Source: Amycolatopsis nalaikhensis (GTDB taxonomy: Bacteria; Actinomycetota; Actinomycetes; Mycobacteriales; Pseudonocardiaceae). Taken from it: a stretch of 64,000 nt of DNA. The stretch's first letter is position 1. Each line of letters begins with the position of its first letter. The translations under genes were made by a program, and so were the position numbers. Location: contig NZ_CP127173.1 in NCBI RefSeq assembly GCF_030264295.1, positions 6,703,501 through 6,767,500 of the forward strand, given 5' to 3'. Below the pieces are notes generated by a model that made no database searches, was not told where the DNA came from, and saw nothing but the letters and a program-made list of their open reading frames with translations. Shown in pieces: positions 17,221 through 25,347 of the stretch.

Positions 17221-18472
17221 ACTGGTACGCGCCCGCGTCGATCCGGGTGCCGACCGGGTTGCCGTCGACGTCGATGTCCGCGTACTTCGTCGTGCCCAGG
17301 CCGATCGCCGGGCTGCCCGATGTCAGGGTCAAGTTCGTCGCCGACGTGAACTTCGGGTCCGCGATCTTGTCCGTCGGTCCCGGGGTGAACTGGCGCTGGC
17401 CGCCGTAGAAGACGTTGTGGTCCGTCGCCGTCCAGCCGGTGTCCGCGTAGCCGACCTTCATCGCCGACTGGATCACGTTCTGCGTCAGCTTCAACGTCTG
17501 GTTGGTGCAGCCGCCGTAGCAGACGAAACCCTCGGACTCGGCGTTGCTCAGCCGCACGGAGTTGTTGCGGAACACCGTGCCCGTCACCGGGCCGTTGCCG
17601 TCCTCGGCGCCGCGCGTCACGATGCCGCCGCGGGTTTTGGCTCCGAAGACCGCGTTGTACTCGTAGACGTTGTTGCGCGACACGCCGTCCGGGTCAGCGG
17701 CGTCGGTGCCCAGCTCGGTGAACGACTCGTTGTCCTCGGAAATGTTGTGGTGGATGACGTTGTCCGAGCCGTAGAAGATCTCGACCGCGGCGCCGTCCAG
17801 CCCGCCGAAGTCGTCGCTGACCGCGATCGAGCCGCTGATCCGGTTCCAGCCGATGTCGGAACCGTTGCCCTGTACCAGGATCGCGAACGCGCCGGAGTCG
17901 TCGTTGCCGCCCGGTGTCACGACGGTCATGTGGTTGTTGTCGACGAGGTCGTTCTGGGTCACCTCGGTGCCGTCGGCGGACGGCGCGATGTAGACGCCCG
18001 CGCCGGCCCCGGTGATGTAGTTGGACAGCACCTTGTCGTGGTCGCCGCCGACCTCGACGCCGGCCCACGAGCAGCGCCCGGCGTCGGCCGCGACGCCGAC
18101 CTGCAGGTCCTGGACCCAGACGTAGTCGCCGGGCAGGTTCACACACGCTTCTTGGTTGCCTTGGACGATCGGGCGGGCGCCGTCGCCGTAGGCGCCGATC
18201 TTCACCGGCGCGGACGCCGACCCCGAGCCCTTGACGGCGAGCCCGCCGCTCCACGTGCGGCCGCGGCGCAGCAGCACGGTGTCGCCGGGGTTGAGTGTCG
18301 TCGCGGCGACCTTGGCGAGGGACTTCCACGGCGCCGCCTGGGTTCCGGCGGCGCTGTCGCTGCCGAGCGCCTGGTCGACGTAGTAGGTCTTGGTGGCCGC
18401 GCCGGCGTCGGGCGCGGTGAACGCGGTGGCCGCGAGGGCGGCGAACACGCCGAGGGGGAGCAGTTTCCACAT
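17210..18472 (-). CDS. Secreted right-handed parallel beta-helix protein
   Basis: The 420-residue protein has a Sec signal peptide (MWKLLPLGVFAALAATAF, cleavage after AGA near residue 25) and opens with TYYVDQALGSDSAAGTQAAPWKS in two parts, the usual entry to secreted beta-helix carbohydrate enzymes. Repeating N-x-I/V and hydrophobic ladder segments (VLSNYITGAGAGVYI, DIGWNRISGSIAV, VIHHNISEDNESF, GTVFRNNSVRL) form the coil turns. It ends with the DAGAYQF motif common in these proteins. The fold suggests a pectate-lyase-like or other polysaccharide-binding or cleaving role, but no catalytic triad is clear to me. Upstream it shares an 18-bp motif with the GH6 cellulase gene. Confidence 0.85.
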   Translation of the reverse strand: MWKLLPLGVFAALAATAFTAPDAGAATKTYYVDQALGSDSAAGTQAAPWKSLAKVAATTLNPGDTVLLRRGRTWSGGLAVKGSGSASAPVKIGAYGDGARPIVQGNQEACVNLPGDYVWVQDLQVGVAADAGRCSWAGVEVGGDHDKVLSNYITGAGAGVYIAPSADGTEVTQNDLVDNNHMTVVTPGGNDDSGAFAILVQGNGSDIGWNRISGSIAVSDDFGGLDGAAVEIFYGSDNVIHHNISEDNESFTELGTDAADPDGVSRNNVYEYNAVFGAKTRGGIVTRGAEDGNGPVTGTVFRNNSVRLSNAESEGFVCYGGCTNQTLKLTQNVIQSAMKVGYADTGWTATDHNVFYGGQRQFTPGPTDKIADPKFTSATNLTLTSGSPAIGLGTTKYADIDVDGNPVGTRIDAGAYQFTP

Positions 18473-18495
18473 GGCGTGCGACGGTAAGCCGGGCT

Positions 18496-18513
18496 CGTAC
18501 AGGAGCCGTACAA
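18496..18513 (-). promoter_or_regulatory. TGTACG direct-repeat element upstream of beta-helix gene
   Basis: On the minus strand this reads TTGTACGGCTCCTGTACG, two TGTACG hexamers 11 bases apart, ending 23 bases before the ATG. The same element with one base changed lies 21 bases before the GH6 cellulase start (59514-59531). It is probably an activator site or a shared promoter. Confidence 0.55.
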
Positions 18514-18526
18514 GCCCGGCGGCCGC

Positions 18527-18955
18527 TCAACTCACCGCTCGCGTCACCAGTTCGGCGATTCTCTTCTCGACGGCCGGAGTCACCGCGGTGAGGGCGAAGC
18601 CCGCCGCCCACATCTCGCCGTCGTCGAGGTTCGCCTGGTCGCTGAAGCCGAGGGTCGCGTAGCGCGCCTTGAACTTCTCCGCGCTCTGGAAGAAACAGAC
18701 GACCTTGCCGTCCAGGGCGTAGGACGGCATGCCGTACCACAGCTTCGGCTCCAGGACCGGGGCGTTCGCCGTGACGACCGCGTGCACGCGCTCGGCCAGC
18801 ACCCGGTCGGCCGGCGCCATTTCGGCGATCTTCGCGAGCACGTCGCGCTCCGCCTGGGCTGCCTTGTCGGCCTGGGACGCCCGGCGGGCGGCGGTCTTCA
18901 GCTCCTTGGCGTGCTCCTTCATCGCGGCGCGCTCTTCGGCCGTGAACGTACTCAT
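18527..18955 (-). CDS. DUF1801-family protein
   Basis: The 142-residue protein has the DUF1801 (YdhG-like) fold signature: LEPKLWYGMPSYALDGKVVCFF, split here as LEPKLWYGMPSYA and KVVCFFQSAEKFKARYATLGF. The family includes proteins called iron chaperones or frataxin-like, but no enzymatic role is established. The N-terminal third is a charged helix rich in Lys, Ala and Glu, longer than in minimal family members. ATG 18955 faces a divergent TetR gene across 106 bp containing two operators, so it is very likely the target of that repressor. Confidence 0.85.
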   Translation of the reverse strand: MSTFTAEERAAMKEHAKELKTAARRASQADKAAQAERDVLAKIAEMAPADRVLAERVHAVVTANAPVLEPKLWYGMPSYALDGKVVCFFQSAEKFKARYATLGFSDQANLDDGEMWAAGFALTAVTPAVEKRIAELVTRAVS

Positions 18956-18972
18956 GGGATTCTCCTCTCTCT

Positions 18973-19046
18973 ATCGGCACGGTACGTGCCGATGAGCGTC
19001 ATCATGGACGGCCGGCGAGGAGGCTGTCAATGGCACGGTGCGTGCC
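18973..19046. promoter_or_regulatory. Paired TetR operators GGCACG-N3-CGTGCC
   Basis: Two copies of a palindrome lie between the divergent genes. The first, at 18973-18993, has perfect 9-bp arms ATCGGCACG and CGTGCCGAT around GTA. The second, at 19032-19046, has GGCACG and CGTGCC around GTG. Centres are 56 bp apart. One lies next to each gene, so the adjacent TetR protein probably represses both DUF1801 and itself. Confidence 0.8.
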
Positions 19047-19061
19047 GTTAAGATCGGGTGC

Positions 19062-19637
19062 ATGGCCGAGGAACCGCGCCGCCGGGGCGCCGCCCGGACC
19101 GACGAACTGCTCCAGGTCACGCTCGAACTGGCGGCCGAGGTCGGGTACGCGGGCCTCAACATCGAAGCCGTCGCGCGCCGGGCGGGCGTCGGGAAGCACA
19201 CGATCTACCGGCGCTGGCCGAGCATGGCCGCGCTCCTGCTCGACGCGCTCAGCCGCGCGTGGACCACCGACCTCGACTACCACGACACCGGCGACGTCCG
19301 CGCCGACCTGCGCGAGCAGTTCCTGCGCTCGGCACCCGCGCTCGCCTCCCCGCCGATCGGGCCCGTCTACCGCGCGGTGATCGCCGAGGCGCAGGCCGAC
19401 GAGACGCTGCGGGCGACGTTGCACGACCGCTTCCTGCGCACGGTCGAGGAAAGCACGCTCGCGCGGATCACCCGGGCCCAGGAAACCGGCGAGCTCGTCG
19501 GCGGTGTCGACCTGACGTTCCCGGCGGAAGTCCTGTGCGGCACGCTCTACTACCGTCACCTGTTGTCGACGCGCGTCGTCGACGAGGTGGCCGTCGACGC
19601 GCTGCTGGACATGTTCATGGCCGCGTACGGGACTTAG
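19062..19637 (+). CDS. TetR-family regulator (autoregulated, DUF1801 neighbour)
   Basis: The 191-residue protein has a TetR DNA-binding domain: LLQVTLELAAEVGYAGL, then VARRAGVGKHTIYRRWPSM. The RWPS form is typical of the TetR_C_33/AcrR-like subgroup. I chose ATG 19062 because an in-frame GTG at 19038 falls inside the operator palindrome and has no ribosome site. It faces the DUF1801 gene; two matching operators in the gap imply repression of both. The inducer is unknown. Confidence 0.88.
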   Translation: MAEEPRRRGAARTDELLQVTLELAAEVGYAGLNIEAVARRAGVGKHTIYRRWPSMAALLLDALSRAWTTDLDYHDTGDVRADLREQFLRSAPALASPPIGPVYRAVIAEAQADETLRATLHDRFLRTVEESTLARITRAQETGELVGGVDLTFPAEVLCGTLYYRHLLSTRVVDEVAVDALLDMFMAAYGT

Positions 19638-19649
19638 CCCGCCGGCTCG

Positions 19650-20225
19650 TCAGTCCCTGGCCAGGAGCGCGGCCTGGGTGCGGCTGGTGACGCCGAGCTT
19701 GGCCAGCACGTTGCCGACGTGGACCTTGACCGTCCGCTCGGCCAGCCGCAGCCGGGCCGCGATGTCGCGATTGGACAGTCCTTCGCCGAGCAGCTCCAGC
19801 ACGTCGCGTTCGCGCGGGGTCAGCGCGCCGCCCGCGCTCAACGCCGAAGCCGCCGCCGGGCTCAGCACCGTGACGCCCTGGTGGGCGGCCCGGACCGCGG
19901 CCGCGAGCTCGTCGCCGGAGGAGTCCTTCAGCACGAAGCCCGCCGCGCCCGCGTCGAGGGCCTGCCGGATTTCGCGGGGACGGCCGACCGTGGTCAGCAT
20001 CAGCACCCGCGGGCCCGCGGGGCCGCGCCGCCGCAGGACTTCGAGACCGTCCATGCCGGGCAGGTAGAGGTCGAGCAGCACGACGTCGGCCTCGACGCGG
20101 GAAGCGAGCAGCTCCGGCCCGCTCGCGTACTGCGCGACGACGTCGAGGTCCGAGTGCGCGCCGAGGATCAGCGCGATGCCTTCGCGCACCAACGCGTGGT
20201 CGTCGACGACCTGCACCCGGATCAT
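19650..20225 (-). CDS. NarL/LuxR-type response regulator
   Basis: The 191-residue protein has an N-terminal receiver domain with acidic pair D8/D9, phosphoacceptor D52 in VVLLDLYLPGMDG and K100 in GFVLKDSS, then a LuxR-type helix-turn-helix from about residue 130 (LTPRERDVLELLGEGLSNRD, ending TVKVHVGNVLAKLGV). It should bind DNA when phosphorylated. The partner is most likely the histidine kinase divergently transcribed from 20248; their start codons are only 22 bp apart, an unusual layout since such pairs are normally cotranscribed. Confidence 0.92.
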   Translation of the reverse strand: MIRVQVVDDHALVREGIALILGAHSDLDVVAQYASGPELLASRVEADVVLLDLYLPGMDGLEVLRRRGPAGPRVLMLTTVGRPREIRQALDAGAAGFVLKDSSGDELAAAVRAAHQGVTVLSPAAASALSAGGALTPRERDVLELLGEGLSNRDIAARLRLAERTVKVHVGNVLAKLGVTSRTQAALLARD

Positions 20226-20247
20226 GTCCGCACTCTACTGTCGGCGC

Positions 20248-21228
20248 ATGCGCCAGTCTTTCGTCACGACGGCCGCCACGGCGGCGGTGTTCTTCGCCAG
20301 CGGTGCCTGGACCCCGCACCAGGGCTGGGTCGCGGCGCTGCTCAGTGCGGTGCAGCTGGTTCCGCTGCTGTGGTCCCGCCGGGCGCCGTCGGCCGTGCTG
20401 GTGGTCGTCACGCTCGCCACGGCCGGGCACCTGCTGCTCGACCAGCCGCGCAACACGATGTACGTGCCGGTGCTGCTCGCGCTGTACAGCACGCCGCAGC
20501 GCTGGCTCGCGGCGTCGTCGGCCCTCGCGGTCGGCGCCGCGGTGTTCCCGGCGAAGGGCCCGCTGGACGGCACGGTTCTCGCGGTCACGGTCTGCGCCGT
20601 CGCCTGGCTGCTGGGCGCCGAACGCCGTCGCGCGCTCGCCGACCGGGCCGAGCGCGCCGCCCGGCGGCTGCACGACACGCTCGCCCAGACCACGGCCGTG
20701 ATGCTCGTCCAGGCGGAGACGCTGCGCGCGGTCGGCGACCTGACCGACGCCGACCGCGCGCGCCTGGACACGTTGCTGGCGGCCGGGCGCGGCGCGTTGA
20801 CGCTGGTCCGCCGCACCCTCGACGACTTGCGCGAAGACGCCGACCGCGCACCGGACCTCGCGGAGGTGCTGGCCCGGCTGCGCACCGCGGGCTTGGTCCT
20901 CGACCGCGACCCGGTGCTGCCCGCGCTGCCGCCGCCGGTGCGGGAGCTGGCCGAGCGGTTCGTCGCCGAGACGGCGGTGAACGCGTTGCGCCACAACGGT
21001 TCCGGCGTCCGCCTGCGGTTCGACGTCGAGGTGGGCGAGCGGGTGACGATCACCGCGCGGAACCCGCTCAAGGGCACGCCACGCACGGGCGGCGGCTACG
21101 GGCTGGCCGGGCTGGCGGAGCAGGCCGGGGGAGCGTTGTCCTTCGGCCCGCGCGACGGCGAGTGGGTGGTCAGCGTCGAGCTGCCAGCAGCCGCGACACG
21201 GTCACGAACCGGTAGCCGCGCTGCGTGA
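20248..21228 (+). CDS. Membrane histidine kinase, HisKA_3 type
   Basis: The 326-residue protein has about four hydrophobic helices in residues 1-125, then the dimerisation/phosphoacceptor motif AARRLHDTLAQT with His 142 and an ATPase domain. The N-box is reduced (VAETAVNALRHNGSG) but keeps Asn, and the G-box is GGGYGLAGLAEQAGG. Without a large extracellular loop it probably senses a membrane signal. It should phosphorylate the divergently encoded LuxR-type regulator. Its last 59 bases overlap the convergent polysaccharide deacetylase gene, a long overlap that may allow antisense interference. Confidence 0.87.
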   Translation: MRQSFVTTAATAAVFFASGAWTPHQGWVAALLSAVQLVPLLWSRRAPSAVLVVVTLATAGHLLLDQPRNTMYVPVLLALYSTPQRWLAASSALAVGAAVFPAKGPLDGTVLAVTVCAVAWLLGAERRRALADRAERAARRLHDTLAQTTAVMLVQAETLRAVGDLTDADRARLDTLLAAGRGALTLVRRTLDDLREDADRAPDLAEVLARLRTAGLVLDRDPVLPALPPPVRELAERFVAETAVNALRHNGSGVRLRFDVEVGERVTITARNPLKGTPRTGGGYGLAGLAEQAGGALSFGPRDGEWVVSVELPAAATRSRTGSRAA

Positions 21229-21904
21229 GCTGGTCGAGGATCGGCCCGAGCGCTTGGCGGGTCGGCTCGCGCGAGCCGTACATGGCGTGCAGCAGCACGA
21301 TCGAGCCGGGCCGGACCTGGTTCACGGTCGCCGTGGTGATGGCCGCGGCGTCCGGGGTGCCTTCGGAGTCCGGCTCGACGTCCCACGTGATCGTCGAGCG
21401 GTGGTGCTCGGCGAGGTAGCGGGGGAGGGCGAAGAGCTTCTTGCCGTTCGGTGGCCGGAAGAGGATCTCGCCGGTGCGGCCGGTGGTGACGCGGATGAGC
21501 GCGTCGGTGGCTTCGACCTCGTCGGCGACCCAGGCGGGCGTCACGCCGATCATCCGCTCGTGCGAGAAGCTGTGGTTCCCGATCTCGTGCCCCGCCTCGG
21601 CGATGTCCCTCGCGAGTTCCGGGTGGGCGGCGATATCCCGGCCGATGAGGAAGAAGGTGGCCGGGACCTCGCGCTCGCGAAGCGTGTCGAGGATCGCGTG
21701 GGTCCCGGCGGGATCGGGCCCGTCGTCGAAGGTCAGCGCGACGATCTTCTGGTCGGTCTCGACGCGGTTCACGAGGGTGCCGAAGAACTGGAAGGTCCGC
21801 GACTTCGACACCTCGAACAGCGTGACCGCGGCGGCGACGACGAGCACCAGCGCACTCGCGACGACGATGGTCCACTTCCGCGCGCGGCGGGATCTCAAGA
21901 TCAT
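21170..21904 (-). CDS. NodB-type polysaccharide deacetylase, membrane anchored
   Basis: The 244-residue protein has one N-terminal membrane anchor (about residues 10-32) after a basic head and a carbohydrate esterase 4 domain. Motif 1 is TFDDGPD with the catalytic and metal Asp pair, motif 2 is HSFSHE giving the metal His residues, motif 3 is RPPNG and the last motif is LLHAMYG. It should remove N- or O-acetyl groups from cell-wall peptidoglycan or another extracellular glycan. ATG 21904 follows AGGGTGG; a GTG three codons earlier is possible. Confidence 0.92.
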   Translation of the reverse strand: MILRSRRARKWTIVVASALVLVVAAAVTLFEVSKSRTFQFFGTLVNRVETDQKIVALTFDDGPDPAGTHAILDTLREREVPATFFLIGRDIAAHPELARDIAEAGHEIGNHSFSHERMIGVTPAWVADEVEATDALIRVTTGRTGEILFRPPNGKKLFALPRYLAEHHRSTITWDVEPDSEGTPDAAAITTATVNQVRPGSIVLLHAMYGSREPTRQALGPILDQLTQRGYRFVTVSRLLAARR

Positions 21905-21981
21905 GGGCGCCACCCTGGCCCCGGCACCGGCCCCGGGGAAGCCGCCAAGGTACTACTACCTCCGCGGCTTCCCGGAACTCA

Positions 21982-22788
21982 TCAGAGCGGGTTGAAGACA
22001 CCCAGCGGCGCGGTGCAGAACGGGCCGCCGACGTACTCGGCCGCGATCCCCGTCGGGCCCGGCTTCGAAGCCAGCTGCTCGGCGTACACCTCCGCATTGT
22101 CGTGCGACTTGTAGCCCAGCGCCTCCGCTTCCTCCAGCGAGTAGATCCGCCGCGTGTTGTCCGAGACGCCCCAGATCAGCCGATACCCCGGCGACGGCGC
22201 GGAAAGGCAAGCCTCGAACAGCCGGGCACCGTCGTCGGGGGAGAGCCACGTCGTGAGGCCCCTCGGTCCCAGAGGCAACGGCGTCTCGAAACAAGACCCG
22301 ATCCGGATCACGATCACGTCCATGCCGAACCGCGAGTGGTACAGGCTGCCCAGTGCCTCGATCGCCGCCTTCGAGACGCCGTAGTACGTGTCCGGGCGCG
22401 GTGACGAATCCGCCGGGAGGTCGGAGTCGACCCGCCGGAACCCGACCGCGTGGTTGCTCGACGCCAGGATCACGCGCTGGACTCCGGCAAGACGCGCCGC
22501 CTCCAGCACCGTGTGCGTCCCGTTGATGTTGACGTCCAGGGTCGCTTCCCACGAGTTCTCGCGGCTGTGCCCGCCCAGGTGGATCACCGCGTCGACGCCT
22601 TCGCACGCCGAGGCCATCGCCGCCGCGTCGGTGACCGACGCCGTCACGATCTCTTCGGAGGCGTCCGACGCCGTCTGCGGGGCGACGTCGAGCAGGCGCA
22701 GCACCCGGCCGTCGCGCTTCAAGCGGGGCCGCATCAAGGTGCCGACGACGCCCGCCGACCCGGTGATGAGCACGCGCTGGTCCGTCAT
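21982..22788 (-). CDS. udh: Uronate dehydrogenase-like NAD-dependent SDR
   Basis: The 268-residue protein is an extended short-chain dehydrogenase: GSAGVVGTL at residues 10-18 binds NAD, IHLGGHSREN is the substrate loop, and YYGVSKAAIE is the catalytic Tyr-x3-Lys motif. IRIGSCFETP and the overall length match bacterial uronate dehydrogenases, which oxidise D-galacturonate or D-glucuronate to an aldaro-lactone. Downstream enzymes of that oxidative pathway are encoded across the IclR gene, which supports the call. The start at ATG 22788 has GAGAGGA upstream. It follows the IclR gene by 26 bp on the same strand. Confidence 0.82.
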   Translation of the reverse strand: MTDQRVLITGSAGVVGTLMRPRLKRDGRVLRLLDVAPQTASDASEEIVTASVTDAAAMASACEGVDAVIHLGGHSRENSWEATLDVNINGTHTVLEAARLAGVQRVILASSNHAVGFRRVDSDLPADSSPRPDTYYGVSKAAIEALGSLYHSRFGMDVIVIRIGSCFETPLPLGPRGLTTWLSPDDGARLFEACLSAPSPGYRLIWGVSDNTRRIYSLEEAEALGYKSHDNAEVYAEQLASKPGPTGIAAEYVGGPFCTAPLGVFNPL

Positions 22789-22814
22789 TGTGTTCCTCTC
22801 GATCAGGGCGGCGG

Positions 22815-23627
22815 TCAGCGAATTCCGGCCCGGCGCAGCTGCTGCCCGAGCTCGGCGGTGGTTTCGGCGAGCAGCTCGCCGACGCGCTGGGCGTCGGCGT
22901 CGGTCACCTGGGCGATCGGCATCGAGCAGCTGATCGCGTCCGTGCCCGGGATCCGGTAGGGGATCACCGCGGCGACGCAGCGGACGCCCAGCGTGCCTTC
23001 CTCGACCTCGGCGGCGTACCCGCGCTCGCGCGTCGCGGCGCACTCGGCGTGCAGGCCTTCGAGCGTGGTGATGGTGTTCGGGGTCAACGCGGTCAGCGTC
23101 GCCGGCAGCATCAGCGCCTCGATCTCGTCGTGCGTCAGCTCGGCCAGCAACGCCTTGCCCAGCGCGGTCGCGTGCGCGGGCAGCGTGCGCCCGACGCGGG
23201 AGACGAGGTGCGTCGAGCGCTGCGACTCGCGCGTCTCCAGGTAGACGACCTCGGTGCCGTTGCGGCGCGCGAAGTGCGCGGTGAAGCCGGTCTTCTCGCG
23301 GATCCGCTCGAGCGCCTCGGTGGCGAACGGGACCACGGGGTCGCGGTCCAGGTACGCCGTGCCGCAGATCAGCGCACGGACGCCGAGGCGGTAGCGGGCG
23401 GTGTTGGCGTCGGCCTCCAGCCAGCCCGCCTCCAGCAGCGTGCGGAGCAGGCCGTGCAGCGACGAGCGCGGAAAGCCCGTGCGCGCGTGGAGGTCCGAAA
23501 GGGACAGCCAGACGTCGTTCGCCGCGAACGTCTCGATGAGGTCGACGGCCCGGCGCGCGGACTTCACGCCCGACGACTCGGCGGGGGCGCCGTCGGCCGC
23601 CACCGGGTTGTCCACCTTCTGCGGCAT
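22815..23627 (-). CDS. IclR-family regulator of the uronate cluster
   Basis: The 270-residue protein has an N-terminal winged helix-turn-helix (SARRAVDLIETFAA, LSLSDLHARTGFPRSSLHGL) and a C-terminal IclR effector domain (PAHATALGKALLA, GYAAEVEEGTLGVRCVAAV). I chose ATG 23627 because GGAGG lies eight bases upstream; longer starts lack this. It sits between the dehydrogenase gene and the divergent symporter operon, and the gap carries repeated GTTC-N8-GAAC sites, so it probably controls both directions in response to a uronate or aldarate. Confidence 0.9.
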   Translation of the reverse strand: MPQKVDNPVAADGAPAESSGVKSARRAVDLIETFAANDVWLSLSDLHARTGFPRSSLHGLLRTLLEAGWLEADANTARYRLGVRALICGTAYLDRDPVVPFATEALERIREKTGFTAHFARRNGTEVVYLETRESQRSTHLVSRVGRTLPAHATALGKALLAELTHDEIEALMLPATLTALTPNTITTLEGLHAECAATRERGYAAEVEEGTLGVRCVAAVIPYRIPGTDAISCSMPIAQVTDADAQRVGELLAETTAELGQQLRRAGIR

Positions 23628-23680
23628 TTGTGTGCCTCCGTCCGGCCGTTGACTTGTGACTCCGGCCATATTAGCGTCCC

Positions 23681-23749
23681 GAACAACGTTCTTATGGATG
23701 AACATAATCACTATAACAGACTCTGTTCATGGATGTGAACATCTCGTTC
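23681..23749. promoter_or_regulatory. IclR-type operator cluster (GTTC-N8-GAAC)
   Basis: Two 16-bp sites share the plan GTTC-N8-GAAC: GTTCTTATGGATGAAC at 23688-23703 and GTTCATGGATGTGAAC at 23725-23740. The second extends to perfect TGTTCA/TGAACA arms. Further GAAC and GTTC halves flank them at 23681 and 23746. The region is AT-rich against its surroundings, as expected for a divergent promoter. Confidence 0.72.
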
Positions 23750-23786
23750 GAGACCGCATCGACGTGGACGCGGAAGGGAGCCTGCG

Positions 23787-25295
23787 GTGCACGCACTCGA
23801 CTGGACGATGATCTGCGCGTACTTCGCGCTGATGATCGTGATCGGCTGGTGGTCGCACAAACGGGTCAGCGACGTGAAGGACTTCTTCACCGCCGGCGGG
23901 AAGATGCCGTGGTGGCTGGCCGGCATCTCGCACCACATGTCCGGCTACAGCGCCGTGCTCTTCGTCGCGTACGCGGGCGTCGCGTACACCTCCGGCGTCA
24001 CCGTCTACTTCTGGGGCTTCGCCAGCATCGGCATCGGCGTGGGCATCGGCAGCTGGCTGTTCGCCGCGCGCTGGAACCGGTTGCGCTCGAAGCTCGGTGT
24101 CGCGTCGCCGCTCGAGTACCTGGCGAAGCGGTACAACGTGCCGACGCAGCAGGCCCTCGCCTGGAGCGGCAGCCTGCTGAAGATCTTCGACATCGCGGCC
24201 AAGTGGTTCGCCGTCGCGACGCTGCTGCACGTCTTCGCGGGCCTCGACTACAACCTGGGCATCCTGATCACCGGCGCGGTCACCCTCGTCTACTGCACCA
24301 TCGGCGGCCTGTGGGCCGACGCGCTCACCGACTTCGGCCAGTTCGTCATCCAGGCCATCGCCGCGATCGTGATGATCGTCGTCGTGCTCGGCAAGCTGGG
24401 CGGCATCTCCGCGCTCTGGACGATGTGGGACAAGCTGCCCGAAGGCCACGTCGACCCCGTCACGTCCAAGTACACCACCATCTTCCTGCTGGTCTACGTG
24501 CTCGTGAAGACGCTGGAGTACAACGGAGGCATGTGGAACCTGGCGCAGCGCTACATGGCGGCGCCGAACACCCACGAAGCCCGGCGCGGCGCGCGGCTTT
24601 CGTCGGCGCTGTACCTTTTGTGGCCGCTGGTGCTGATGTTCCCGATGTTCGCGGCGCCGCTGCTCATCCCCGGCGTCAAGGACCCGACGCAGTCCTACGC
24701 GATCATGACGACGACGTTCCTGCCGCCGGGCCTGGTCGGCCTGGTGCTGGCCGGGATCTTCTCGCACACCATGGCGATGGTCTCTTCCGACGCCAACGCG
24801 ATCTCCGCGGTGATCACCCGCGACATGATCCCGGCGATGTTCCGCCGCACCCGCCAGTGGACCGACGTCCAGGGCCTCAAGGCCGCCCGGATCACCACGG
24901 TGATCTTCGTCGCCCTGACCATGCTCGTGGCCACCCAGGCGCAGAACCTCGGTGGCGTGCTGCAGATCGTCGTCAACTGGGTCGCCGCGCTGATGGGCCC
25001 GATCTCGATCCCGCTGCTGCTGGGCATGCTGCCGTGGTTCCGCAAGTGCGGCCCGCGCGCCGCGCTGATCTCCTGGGCGGGCGGCCTGATCGACTACGCG
25101 CTGGTGTACTACGTCTTCAAGGCCAACCAGACGGTCCTGATCGCGACGCCGATCCTCGTGTCGCTCGCGCTGTACATCGGCCTCGGGCTGCTGGCGCCCG
25201 AGCGCAGCGCGGTGACTGATGAGATCGTCGACACCGTGAACTCCGACGACGACGTCGACCGCACCACGCGGGACGGCACGACCGTGCCCGCCTGA
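23787..25295 (+). CDS. Sodium:solute symporter (SSS family), probably for uronate or aldarate
   Basis: The 502-residue protein has about 12-13 hydrophobic helices and SSS family landmarks: DFFTAGGKMPWWLAGIS after the first helix, YCTIGGLWADALTDFGQ in the middle and IFSHTMAMVSSDANAISAVI in the core. Such carriers import a solute with sodium. As first gene of the operon encoding the aldarate-degrading enzymes, its substrate is most likely a hexuronate, an aldarate or an oligosaccharide derived from them. Start is GTG 23787 with GGAAGGGAG upstream. The acidic cytoplasmic tail is rich in Asp. Confidence 0.88.
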   Translation: MHALDWTMICAYFALMIVIGWWSHKRVSDVKDFFTAGGKMPWWLAGISHHMSGYSAVLFVAYAGVAYTSGVTVYFWGFASIGIGVGIGSWLFAARWNRLRSKLGVASPLEYLAKRYNVPTQQALAWSGSLLKIFDIAAKWFAVATLLHVFAGLDYNLGILITGAVTLVYCTIGGLWADALTDFGQFVIQAIAAIVMIVVVLGKLGGISALWTMWDKLPEGHVDPVTSKYTTIFLLVYVLVKTLEYNGGMWNLAQRYMAAPNTHEARRGARLSSALYLLWPLVLMFPMFAAPLLIPGVKDPTQSYAIMTTTFLPPGLVGLVLAGIFSHTMAMVSSDANAISAVITRDMIPAMFRRTRQWTDVQGLKAARITTVIFVALTMLVATQAQNLGGVLQIVVNWVAALMGPISIPLLLGMLPWFRKCGPRAALISWAGGLIDYALVYYVFKANQTVLIATPILVSLALYIGLGLLAPERSAVTDEIVDTVNSDDDVDRTTRDGTTVPA

Positions 25296-25347
25296 CCGAC
25301 GCCGGCCCACCCCCGGCCGCACCCGACAAACGGAGAGCAGAAAACAG

